Source: Halegenticoccus tardaugens (lineage in GTDB: Archaea > Halobacteriota > Halobacteria > Halobacteriales > Haloferacaceae). Taken from it: a DNA stretch of 64,000 nucleotides. The position numbers and the translations under genes were made by a program. Below, in pieces: positions 51,992 through 60,266 of the stretch. The notes under the pieces are model-generated. The model saw only the letters and a program-made list of their open reading frames with translations, was not told where the DNA came from and ran no database searches. Position 1 is the stretch's first letter, and each line of letters starts with the position of its first letter. Location: contig NZ_SDIC01000007.1 of NCBI RefSeq assembly GCF_004116405.1, positions 124,001 through 188,000 of the forward strand, in the 5' to 3' direction.

Positions 51992-53047
51992 GTGTGTGAT
52001 TCACGTGAGTTCGTGCCACTTTCGGTCGGATTCGTCGGCGCGGGAGGTATCGCATCGGTTCACTTAGAGACGCTCGACGACGCGTCTGAGACGGGACTCG
52101 TGGACAGCGACGGCAACGTGGTCGACGTCGAACTGGCGGCAGTCGCCGATGTCGACGAGACGCGAGCGCGGGGGGCGGCTGTTCCCCGCGGCGCAGAGGC
52201 GTACACCGACGGCGTTGAACTCGTCGAGTCGGAGTCGCTCGACGCATTCGTCGTCGCCGTCCCGCCGTTCGCTCACGGCGAGTACGAACGGGCGGCGGCG
52301 GCACACGGCGTCGACCTGTTTGTCGAAAAACCGGTCGACTTGACGGTCGACGCGGCACGTGAGACGGGTCGTCACATCGACGACACAGGGATTCTGGCGC
52401 AGGTAGGCTACGTCTGCCGATACGCGGGGATAACCGAGCGTGCGCTCGACCTACTCGACGGTCGCCGCGTCGGCCACGTCGACAGCACTTACTGGGCCCC
52501 ACTTCCCGAGACGCAGTGGTGGTACGAGCGAGCGCGCTCCGGCGGACAGATAATCGAGCAGTCGACGCATGTCTACGACCTCCATCGATACCTCCTCGGA
52601 GAGGTGACCGCCGCGACGGGCAGCGGGACCGACGGTGTGCTCGTCGACGCCGTCGACTTCCAGGACGCGACGTCGGTAACGCTCGACCACGAATCGAGTG
52701 CGGTCTCGCACGTCTCGTCGGCCTGCGGAACCGCCGACCCACGCTTCGTCGTCCGTATCGCCGCCGAAGATGCGTTCCTCGAACTCGATTACTTCGGGTA
52801 TACGCTGTCGGGGACTATCGACGGTGAGCGCGTCCATTTCGAGGCCGATGGCGACTGGTACCGCCGCGAGTTCGAGGCGTTTCTTCGGGCGGCGGCCAGT
52901 GACACGGGGACGCTCGGTCGGCACGGCGGAGACGACGGCCGCTCGGCCGACGTTCGTTCGACGTACGACGACGCGGTGAACACGCTGGAACTGACGCTCG
53001 CGGCGCGCGAGGCCGCCGAGACGGGCGAACGGACAGAGTTGGACTGA
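51992..53047 (+). CDS. Gfo/Idh/MocA family oxidoreductase (fifth)
   Basis: A 351-residue dehydrogenase with an N-terminal loop FVGAGGIASVHLETLD, catalytic VEKPVDLTVDAARET, and GGQIIEQSTHVYDLHRYLLG. The last resembles the substrate-His helix of uncharacterised haloarchaeal members. Start candidates are GTG 51992 and GTG 52013, both in frame; the second gives VPLSVGFVGAGG right at the fold. It precedes the sugar importer operon by about 80 bp and may be on the same transcript. Its direct neighbour upstream, on the other strand, is the second epimerase. Confidence 0.87.
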   Translation: MCDSREFVPLSVGFVGAGGIASVHLETLDDASETGLVDSDGNVVDVELAAVADVDETRARGAAVPRGAEAYTDGVELVESESLDAFVVAVPPFAHGEYERAAAAHGVDLFVEKPVDLTVDAARETGRHIDDTGILAQVGYVCRYAGITERALDLLDGRRVGHVDSTYWAPLPETQWWYERARSGGQIIEQSTHVYDLHRYLLGEVTAATGSGTDGVLVDAVDFQDATSVTLDHESSAVSHVSSACGTADPRFVVRIAAEDAFLELDYFGYTLSGTIDGERVHFEADGDWYRREFEAFLRAAASDTGTLGRHGGDDGRSADVRSTYDDAVNTLELTLAAREAAETGERTELD

Positions 53048-53128
53048 CCGACTCGCGGAGCTCCAGCGGTTCGAATCACCCTGTAATTTTATTAGGGACT
53101 GTTACAATTCACCACGCAGTGAGTTCGC

Positions 53129-54268
53129 ATGGGTAAGCTAGACATCCGCAACCTACAGAAGGTGTTCGCGGACGGAGACCGATCGATTGTCGCGGTCGAC
53201 GATCTGTACATCGACGTCGACGACGGCGAGTTTCTCATCTTCGTCGGCCCCTCGGGGTGCGGCAAGTCGACGACACTTCGGTGCATCGCCGGCTTGGAGA
53301 CGGCCACGGAGGGGATGATACTCCTGAACGGAGACGATATCACGCGACAACCGCCGACCGAGCGCGACATAGCGATGGTGTTTCAGAACTACGCGCTCTA
53401 CCCGCACATGTCGGCTAGAAAAAACATTGCCTTCGGGCTCAAAATGTCGACGGACATGTCGAAAGACGAGATCGAGCGCCGGGTCCAGCAGACGGCGGAG
53501 ATGATGGGCATTGAGGACCTCCTCGACAAGAAACCGGGCGAACTCTCCGGCGGGCAACAGCAACGCGTCGCACTGGGCCGCGCCATCGTCCGCGAACCCG
53601 AGGTGTTCCTGATGGACGAACCGCTCTCGAACCTGGACGCGAAGCTCCGCACGACGATGCGGACGGAGCTTCAGAACCTCCAGCAGAACCTGGGCGTCAC
53701 GACCATCTACGTGACGCACGACCAGACGGAGGCGATGACGATGGGCGACCGCATCGCCATCCTCGACGGTGGCGAACTTCAGCAACTCGGTACGCCGCTG
53801 GAGTGTTACTACGAACCTGCGAACCGGTTCGTCGCCGGGTTCATCGGCTCACCATCGATGAACTTCTTCGAGGTGGAGTACGCCGACAGTGCACTCGTCC
53901 ATGACGCGTTCCGGTACGAACTCTCGCAGGCGACACGCGAAGAACTCGTCGGACGCGAGGGACCGCTGACGCTCGGCATCCGCCCGGAGAGCATCGAAAT
54001 CGTCGACGCAGGTAGCAGCGACGACTCGATTCGAGCCCCCGTTTCCGTGACGGAGCCGATGGGCGAGACGACGTACGTCTACGTCGACATCGGCGACGAG
54101 CGGTACACGGTGACGCTCGACGGTGAGCGGGTGGTTGAACCGGGGACAACGCTCGACATCGTCATCCCCGAGGAGAAGATGCACCTATTCGACGCCAAAA
54201 CCGGCGAGACGGTCAAATCGCGGAGCGTCTCCGCAGCGACGAACGTCGACGTCAACGCTCGCGCCTGA
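53129..54268 (+). CDS. Sugar ABC transporter ATP-binding protein (MalK/UgpC type)
   Basis: A 379-residue ATPase. Walker A GPSGCGKS at 40-47, Q-loop QNYALYPHMS, signature LSGGQQQRVALGRAI, Walker B FLMDEPLSNLDAKLR and H-loop YVTHDQTEAMTMGDRIAI are all canonical of the CUT1 (MalK/UgpC) group. A C-terminal OB-like TOBE domain (about 245-360; LGIRPESIEIVDAG) is present. It is likely the energy unit for the binding protein and permeases encoded next, and possibly for other sugar importers. It stands first in the operon, with ATG 53129 preceded by an AT-rich stretch. Confidence 0.92.
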   Translation: MGKLDIRNLQKVFADGDRSIVAVDDLYIDVDDGEFLIFVGPSGCGKSTTLRCIAGLETATEGMILLNGDDITRQPPTERDIAMVFQNYALYPHMSARKNIAFGLKMSTDMSKDEIERRVQQTAEMMGIEDLLDKKPGELSGGQQQRVALGRAIVREPEVFLMDEPLSNLDAKLRTTMRTELQNLQQNLGVTTIYVTHDQTEAMTMGDRIAILDGGELQQLGTPLECYYEPANRFVAGFIGSPSMNFFEVEYADSALVHDAFRYELSQATREELVGREGPLTLGIRPESIEIVDAGSSDDSIRAPVSVTEPMGETTYVYVDIGDERYTVTLDGERVVEPGTTLDIVIPEEKMHLFDAKTGETVKSRSVSAATNVDVNARA

Positions 54269-54329
54269 GTGCAGTCCCCTGCGGCGCGTTCGCTCCGGTT
54301 CGATCACTGGTGAGTCTCTCGTGTGTTAT

Positions 54330-54360
54330 GGTATCGTATACCAAAGATTTATTGTATACC
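54330..54360 (+). promoter_or_regulatory. Candidate operator/promoter of the sugar-binding protein gene
   Basis: GGTATCGTATACC at 54330-54342 is an inverted repeat, and GTATACC recurs at 54354-54360, 18 nt on. Between them ATTTATT (54347-54353) is a possible TATA element, about 35-40 nt before ATG 54386. Placing repeats on either side of the TATA box is typical for a repressor or activator site. Confidence 0.4.
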
Positions 54361-54385
54361 CTCTGTTTGTTCCTCTGAGGCTAGT

Positions 54386-55669
54386 ATGAGCAACAGAAAT
54401 CTCACTCGGCGCAAGCTCCTCGCGCTGACCGGTTCGATGGGCGCGGCGGGTCTGGCTGGCTGTTCGAGCGGTGGTGCCGGCGGCGGAAACGGCTCCGGCG
54501 GCGGTGGCGGCTCCGGCGACGGCTCCGCGACGTTCTGGGCGTGGAACGACCCGGGTCTCGCACCGATTCGCGAGGAACAAGCCAACGAAATCGCAGAACA
54601 GAGCGACACGATCTCCGACGCGAGTTGGGAGTACTACCCCTTCGAGAACTACCTGGCGAAATCGACGACCGCCATTCCAGCCGGGAACGCCCCGGACAGT
54701 CTGGCGCTGTCGGTGCTTTGGGTGCCGCGCTTCGCCGACCAGGGCGTCGCGTTGAACCTCGAAGAGAACGGGTTCAACCCCGACGACTACGTCTCGGCGG
54801 CACGGCGCAACGCGAGCTACGACGGGACGCTGTGGGCCGTGCCGTGGTACGCGGACTGCCGCCTCATCGCCATCAACACGTCGATGTTCGAGGAGGCGGG
54901 ATTGGAGGTTCCCGACCCCACGCACCGCTCCAGTTGGGAAGAGTTCGCGTCGTGGATCGACGCGCTCGGAGAGTCGGGGAAGGCCGCGTTCTCGATGTCG
55001 GCGGGCGAGGGGTTCGACTGCTTCGCGCTCTCGAACGGGAGCGGATTCATCAACGAAGATGGTACCGAGGCTATCATCAACAACGACGCCGCCGTCGAGG
55101 CGGCGAACTACCTGCAGCCGAAGATCGTCGACGACGGAACAGTTCTTGCGCGCAACCCCGGCGGTACGGACGCCATCGAGGATCTCCTCGCCGGAGAGGC
55201 GGCGATGTGTTTCGCCGGCTCGTGGCACTACCCGCGCCTGCGTGACAGCGGCCTCGACTGGCAGTACATCCCCTATCCCAGTGGTCCGCAGATCGACACG
55301 AGCCACACTTGGAGTGCTGGCGTCTTCTACACGGTTCCGAGTCGCGGCGGTGCGAACCAGGAGATCGGGCTCGAGTGGCTGAACTACATCAACTCGATGG
55401 AAGTCCAGCGGAGCGTGACGAAGTCGATGGGCGGGTTCCCCGGTCGAAAGGACGCTTACGAGACCGACGAGTTCAATCAGTTCATCAAAGACAACCCGAA
55501 ACTCGAACCAGTCGCCCAGGAGATGGAGAACACGAAGCCGTTCCCGAGCCACCCCGAGGTGTCCAAGATGTGGGACACGGTCCACACGCAGGCGCAGGCG
55601 ATGTGGCAGGGTGCGGACCCACAACAAGCGCTCGATAAGGCGGCGCAGGATATCAACGCGCTCCTCTAA
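54386..55669 (+). CDS. Sugar ABC transporter substrate-binding lipoprotein
   Basis: A 427-residue extracellular binding protein of solute-binding family 1. The signal has a twin-arginine motif (TRRKLLALTG) and lipobox (LAGCSSGG), followed by a Gly/Ser-rich linker, so it should be Tat-exported and lipid-anchored. The mature domain has YYPFENYLAKSTTAIPAGN and WYADCRLIAINTSMFEEAGLEVPDP (hinge and cleft positions of family 1). ATG 54386 is right before the Tat motif; the longer frame from 54323 has none. The two permease genes follow. The ligand is probably an oligosaccharide or glycoside; it is not determined. Confidence 0.9.
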   Translation: MSNRNLTRRKLLALTGSMGAAGLAGCSSGGAGGGNGSGGGGGSGDGSATFWAWNDPGLAPIREEQANEIAEQSDTISDASWEYYPFENYLAKSTTAIPAGNAPDSLALSVLWVPRFADQGVALNLEENGFNPDDYVSAARRNASYDGTLWAVPWYADCRLIAINTSMFEEAGLEVPDPTHRSSWEEFASWIDALGESGKAAFSMSAGEGFDCFALSNGSGFINEDGTEAIINNDAAVEAANYLQPKIVDDGTVLARNPGGTDAIEDLLAGEAAMCFAGSWHYPRLRDSGLDWQYIPYPSGPQIDTSHTWSAGVFYTVPSRGGANQEIGLEWLNYINSMEVQRSVTKSMGGFPGRKDAYETDEFNQFIKDNPKLEPVAQEMENTKPFPSHPEVSKMWDTVHTQAQAMWQGADPQQALDKAAQDINALL

Positions 55670-55671
55670 CC

Positions 55672-56610
55672 ATGGCGCAGTCACAAGAGTTACAGCGCGT
55701 TCGTCGACGCTTCAGTGGCTATGTCTCCGATATGGGCGTCGATACCTCCGAAACCGACCTCTCGTGGTACGCCCTCGTCTTACCGAAGGCGATCCTGTTC
55801 GCGGCGATTCTGCTCGTGCCGTTCATCGGCGCGTTCTACATCAGTCTCCACGAGTGGGCGCCGTTGGCACAAGACCACCCGTTCATCGGTCTCGACAACT
55901 ACGTGCGGCTATTCAACGACCCGATATTCTACAACGCGATTATCAACACTGCCGGGTACAGCGTCGCGCTACTTGTCTTCGACGTACCCATCGCACTGGG
56001 GCTCGCGCTGCTGTTGAACATGAACCTTCGCGGGACGAAGTTCTACTCCGGGGCGATATTCCTCCCCGTCGTGACTTCGTGGGTCGTCGTCTCGCTCATC
56101 TGGACGTGGCTCTACAACCCTGAGTACGGGCTGTTGAACACCTTCCTCGGCTCTATCGGGCTGCCACAGCTATCGTGGCTCCAGAGTTCGAGCACAGCGC
56201 TGGCGTCGATCGCGCTGATGAGCGTCTGGAAGCACATCGGGTTCAATATGGTCATCTTCCTGGCCGGACTGAAGGGTATCCCGGACGACTACTATGAGGC
56301 GGCCATCATCGACGGGGCAAACCGCTGGGAGCGGTTCCGGTACATCACGCTGCCGCTTCTAAAGCCGACGACGTTCTTCGTGTTCATCGTGACGCTCATC
56401 TTCTCGTTCCGCGTCTACACGCAGGTGTACGTGATGACGCAGGGCGGGCCGGTGCGGTCGACGTATACCATCGTCTACTACTTCTGGCAGGCCGGCTTCC
56501 AGCAGTTCGAGATGGGGTACGCCAGCGCCATCGCCGTCGTGCTGTTCCTCATCGTCTTTGGACTGAGCATCCTCCAACAGCGGACGTGGGGTGACGACGT
56601 TGAGTACTGA
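55672..56610 (+). CDS. Sugar ABC transporter permease 1 (MalF/UgpA type)
   Basis: A 312-residue membrane permease with six hydrophobic segments and the EAA-loop YEAAIIDGANRWERFRYITLPLLKP (the Gly-x10-Leu-Pro motif). The N-terminal cytosolic tail is about 35 residues. It is two bases after the binding protein stop, and its own end overlaps the next permease start by 20 bp, so the operon is tightly packed. With the next gene it forms the heterodimeric channel. Confidence 0.9.
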   Translation: MAQSQELQRVRRRFSGYVSDMGVDTSETDLSWYALVLPKAILFAAILLVPFIGAFYISLHEWAPLAQDHPFIGLDNYVRLFNDPIFYNAIINTAGYSVALLVFDVPIALGLALLLNMNLRGTKFYSGAIFLPVVTSWVVVSLIWTWLYNPEYGLLNTFLGSIGLPQLSWLQSSSTALASIALMSVWKHIGFNMVIFLAGLKGIPDDYYEAAIIDGANRWERFRYITLPLLKPTTFFVFIVTLIFSFRVYTQVYVMTQGGPVRSTYTIVYYFWQAGFQQFEMGYASAIAVVLFLIVFGLSILQQRTWGDDVEY

Positions 56611-57481
56611 CGAACTCCGGTTCGACGACGACCGTCCGAGCGTCGAGCACGAGGGCTCGTGGTACGACACGCTGGCGAAAGTCGTCGCTCACGTCATCCT
56701 GCTCACCGCGAGTGCCATCATGACGATTCCGTTCATCTGGGCGTTCCTCACTTCGTTGAAGCCCGAGAACGAAATTTTCACCACCATCAAGCAGATCATC
56801 CCGTCGGACCCGACGCTCGTCAACTACGTCAACGTCTGGATGCAGAACCCGCTCGACCGATGGATACTCAACAGCCTCATACTCGCGGTCGGCGTCGTGT
56901 TCTTCACGCTGCTTCTGGACACGCTCGCGGGCTACGCGCTCGCGAAGGGTGACTTCAGGGGCAAGTCATTCGTCTACACGCTTGTCATCGGGACGCTCGT
57001 CATCCCGCCGCAGGTGGTGCTCGTCCCGCTGTACCTCGAGATGAACGCCATCAATTGGTCGAACACGTACTGGGCTGTCATGGTCCTGTACATCGCCAAC
57101 CCGTTCGGCACGTTCATGATGCGACAGTTCTTCCTCGGTGTGCCCGACTCGCTCATCGAGGCCGCGAGGATGGACGGATGTAGCACGTTCCAAATTTACA
57201 CTCGTATCATGCTCCCGCTGGCGAAACCGGCGTTGTCGTCGCTCGGCGTGTTCACATTCATCTTCGTCTGGGGGGCGTTCCTCTGGCCGCTTGTCATCCT
57301 CAACGACTCGTCGATGTACCCGCTGCAGGTCGGTATCGGTCTGCTCACCGGACGGTACGGGTCGCAGTGGGGGCAGTTGCTGGCGGCGGTCATCCTCGCC
57401 GCACTGCCCGTCATCGCTGCGTACCTACTCGCCCAGCGGACGTTCATGGAAGGTATCGCGCTCACAGGGGGGAAAGGGTAG
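56591..57481 (+). CDS. Sugar ABC transporter permease 2 (MalG/UgpE type)
   Basis: A 296-residue membrane permease. It has the MalG-type loop IEAARMDGCSTFQIYTRIML followed by PLAKPALSSLGVF, and hydrophobic segments at about 30-52, 90-115, 125-145, 155-178, 215-238 and 262-285. The GTG at 56591 overlaps the upstream gene by 20 bp; a TTG at 56600 is another option. The next gene, a small membrane protein, starts at the base after its stop. Confidence 0.88.
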   Translation: MTTLSTDELRFDDDRPSVEHEGSWYDTLAKVVAHVILLTASAIMTIPFIWAFLTSLKPENEIFTTIKQIIPSDPTLVNYVNVWMQNPLDRWILNSLILAVGVVFFTLLLDTLAGYALAKGDFRGKSFVYTLVIGTLVIPPQVVLVPLYLEMNAINWSNTYWAVMVLYIANPFGTFMMRQFFLGVPDSLIEAARMDGCSTFQIYTRIMLPLAKPALSSLGVFTFIFVWGAFLWPLVILNDSSMYPLQVGIGLLTGRYGSQWGQLLAAVILAALPVIAAYLLAQRTFMEGIALTGGKG

Positions 57482-57709
57482 ATGTCGCCCGACGTTCCCA
57501 CCGTGGTGTTACGCCTCGGCTACGCCGGGCAGAACGAGCCGGTAGTCGGCGGTGCGCTCGTCTTCCTGATCGCCGCCGTCGGCGTGCTATACCTCTCGTT
57601 CGTCCGCGACGAGATGGACGCTGGACTGGTGATGAAGATCGGTGGCTTCCTCTTGCTAGGGATGGCGCTGCTCGCGTACTTCTGGCCGATGCGACCGTGG
57701 CCGCACTGA
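57482..57709 (+). CDS. 75-residue two-helix membrane protein in the sugar ABC operon
   Basis: The ATG follows the permease stop with no gap, so it must be co-translated. Two hydrophobic segments (about residues 22-40, VVGGALVFLIAAVGVLYLSF; and 50-68, MKIGGFLLLGMALLAYFWP) are separated by an acidic RDEMDAG loop. No family was recognised. Its position suggests an accessory subunit or a stabiliser of the importer, but this is an inference from context. Confidence 0.6.
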   Translation: MSPDVPTVVLRLGYAGQNEPVVGGALVFLIAAVGVLYLSFVRDEMDAGLVMKIGGFLLLGMALLAYFWPMRPWPH

Positions 57710-57772
57710 ACCGGCGAGATCACCCGCGTCAACGATTCACTTTTCGCGCGCCGACCACGGCGGCGAATCACT

Positions 57773-57812
57773 CTTGACATCCCCTCCACCCTGAAGGCGG
57801 GGTTTTCGCCTC
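57773..57812. repeat. Solo IS605-type terminal hairpin
   Basis: TTGACATCCCCTCCACCCTG, then AAGGCGGGGTTTTCGCC: the same TTGACATCC opening as the family B elements, with a CCTCCACCCTGAAGGCGGGG stem. It lies in the 139 bp between the small membrane gene and the MlrC gene and is probably a relic of a non-autonomous element. It could also work as a terminator. Confidence 0.5.
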
Positions 57813-57848
57813 GTAACATCCATAACACTACACTGCTCAGTAAGGAGC

Positions 57849-59300
57849 ATGCGAATCGCAGTCGGTGTGGTGAGCCACGAGACTAACACGTTCGCCGAAG
57901 GGACGACCGGCATCGAGACCTTCGCAACTGCCACCGGTGACGAACTACTGGAGGCGGAGGTCGGGCGGTCGTTCGGCGGCATCGTCGAAACGCTCGAAGC
58001 CGAGGACGTCGAGTTACTGCCGACGGTTGGTGCGAGCGCGCTTCCCGCACCGACCGTCGAAGCGGAGGCGTTCGAGTGGATGAAACGCGAACTCCTCGAC
58101 CGGCTGGACGGCGAATCCGTCGACGGGGTCTGTCTCGACCTCCACGGGTCGATGTTCGTCGCGGGCGAACCCGACCCGGAGGGCGAACTCCTCGCAAGCG
58201 TTCGTGAGCACGTCGGTCCCGAAGTATCGATAACAGCGGCGCTCGACATGCACGCGACGATAACCGAGCAGATGGCTAAACACCTCGACGGCGTCGCGGG
58301 CTACCGAACCGCCCCGCACACCGACGTCGCGGAGACGGGCGTCCGGGCGGCGAAACTGCTGCTCGACGCCGTCCGCGGCGAGAAGTCGCTTACGCTCGGC
58401 TGGCGGCGACTGCCGATACTGTTGGCGGGCGAGCAGTCGGAGACGGAGGCCGAACCGATGCGCAGCCTCATCGACCGGCTCCGCGAGGCGGACCGAGCGG
58501 ACGGCGTCTACGACGCCAACTACTTTCTGGGGTTCCCATGGGCCGACAACCCCCACGCGGGGTGTCACACGCTCGTGACGGGCGACGCCTCCTCGGCGGC
58601 CGTCGTCGACGAGACGGCAACCGACCTCGCGCGGGCGTTCTGGCGGCGACGCGCCGAGTTCGACTTCACGACCGAGGCGTACTTGCCGACCGCGGCGCTG
58701 GACGAGGTCACCCAGACTGACGTCCAACCGGTCGTCGTCGCCGACACGGGCGACATCCCCGGCGCGGGTGCAAGCGAGAACACGGCGAACCTCCTCGCGG
58801 AGCTACTCGACCGAGACGACCTCGGAACGCCGCTCGTCGCCGTCGTCGCCGACGCCGACAGCGCCGACCGCTGTCGCGCGGCGGGCGAGAAAGCGACCGT
58901 CTCGCTCGAACTCGGACGCAGCTACCCGGACGGGACGCCGCTGAAGTTGCCTGGGGCCCGAGTCAAGCGTTTGGACGTCGAGGACACCGACACCGATACC
59001 GACGACGGAGTCGGAACCGCACTCGTCACGGTCGACGGTGCGGACGTCGTCGTCGCCGAGCACCGAACGAACGTCCACCGTGACCCGACGTTCCTTCGGC
59101 GACTTGACGTCGACCCCAGCGACCGCGAGCTGGTCGTGCTGAAGAGCGGCTACCTGAGCCCGGCGTGGAAGGCGGTCGCCGCGAAGCGACTGTTCGCGCT
59201 GACGCCCGGCGAGACGAATCAGCGACTCTCCGAACTGCCGTACGAGCGAGTACCGCGGCCTATCTATCCGCTCGACGAGGACGCCACCTGGTCGGCATAA
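57849..59300 (+). CDS. M81 family (MlrC-type) metallopeptidase
   Basis: A 483-residue protein related to microcystinase C (MlrC). The N-terminal domain begins MRIAVGVVSHETNTFAEGTT, has DLHGSMFVAGEPDPEGELL and the metal-ligand stretch ITAALDMHATITEQM, then YRTAPHTDVAETG; the C-terminal MlrC domain has VVVADTGDIPGAGASENTAN. Residues Asp/His in these motifs fit a zinc enzyme. In MlrC the substrate is a linear peptide; members in sugar-transport operons are uncharacterised and may cleave amide bonds in other compounds. ATG 57849 is preceded by AAGGAG. It lies behind the importer operon, at the end of the plus-strand run. Confidence 0.85.
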   Translation: MRIAVGVVSHETNTFAEGTTGIETFATATGDELLEAEVGRSFGGIVETLEAEDVELLPTVGASALPAPTVEAEAFEWMKRELLDRLDGESVDGVCLDLHGSMFVAGEPDPEGELLASVREHVGPEVSITAALDMHATITEQMAKHLDGVAGYRTAPHTDVAETGVRAAKLLLDAVRGEKSLTLGWRRLPILLAGEQSETEAEPMRSLIDRLREADRADGVYDANYFLGFPWADNPHAGCHTLVTGDASSAAVVDETATDLARAFWRRRAEFDFTTEAYLPTAALDEVTQTDVQPVVVADTGDIPGAGASENTANLLAELLDRDDLGTPLVAVVADADSADRCRAAGEKATVSLELGRSYPDGTPLKLPGARVKRLDVEDTDTDTDDGVGTALVTVDGADVVVAEHRTNVHRDPTFLRRLDVDPSDRELVVLKSGYLSPAWKAVAAKRLFALTPGETNQRLSELPYERVPRPIYPLDEDATWSA

Positions 59301-59416
59301 CGGGTGGTGGACCTAACGAGCCGGTCGGCGTAGCGGGCGGGACGGCGCCCAGGTGGTTACGGTCGTCATCCTCCCTGGTGACTTTATGCGAGGAGTGGGC
59401 GATACGACGCGGAGAA

Positions 59417-60166
59417 CTATGCCGCGGTGAGGAAGACAGCCGCTTCGCCGAGCGTCTTCGCGGCGACGGAGAGTCCAGTGAGCGCGTCGCTCCCGTCGAG
59501 ACTCCGAACATAGACGGAGAGGGACGCGCTCATCGCGGGGAACAGCGTCCCCATCAGAGACGCCACGACCAGCAGGGCGGCGAAGTTGCGGTCTCGCACG
59601 AGCGACGCCGCACGGAGACCGACACTCTCGGTCGGCGGACGGCGGTCGACGGGAATCCGCAGGAGGACGACCGCGAGAACTGCCATGCCGACGCCGAAGA
59701 CGCAGAAGACGACGGAGCCGAGACGCGCGTTGGCGACCCCGGCACCCACTGCGGAGATGCCGAAGTCGATGCTCCCGTACGCACGGACACTCTCGTACGA
59801 CAGCCCCGCCGAGAGCAACATGGCGTTCGCTACCGGCCGAATCGCGGCACGGAACACCGAGAATCCGACCGTAACGGCGGCGACGAACGGAAATACCGCC
59901 GCGACAGCCGGATACGACGACCCTAGCACGCCCGCGACGACGACGCTCACGAGAAGGGTTCGTTGTTGAGCGCCGAAGCGGTCGCTCAACAACCCTCACC
60001 CGGGCAGCGCGAGGATGCCGGCCGTCCGGAGGAGGAAGTCGACGGCCCCCATCTCGACGCCCGTGAGTCCGATGTCCTCGCAGTACGCGTTTCGGAACAC
60101 GACGAACCCGCTCCACGCCGCGAAGTAGAGGAAGTAAAACGTCTTGAAGTAGTCGTGGTCGTCCAT
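59417..60166 (-). pseudogene. MFS transporter, truncated and with an in-frame stop
   Basis: The first part starts ATG 60166 (DDHDYFKTFYFLYFAAWSGF, then VVFRNAYCEDIGLTGVEMGA) and reaches LALPG, where a TGA stands at the position of a tryptophan expected before GLLSDRFGAQQRTLL (the MFS helix 2-3 loop G-x-x-D-R-x-G). The same frame then continues through several hydrophobic segments to AKTLGEAAVFLTAA and stops at 59417. A normal family member has about 390 residues; here the C-terminal third is missing as well. It is a decayed sugar or drug exporter of the MFS type. Confidence 0.7.
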
Positions 60167-60266
60167 CTGAATTCGAGTACGGCAGACCGGGTTTAGTCGC
60201 TCGCCGTCAGACGAGTCTCACGAGGCGTTCGTGGAGCGTGCAACCGGGAAACCGCCGGCACCGCAG

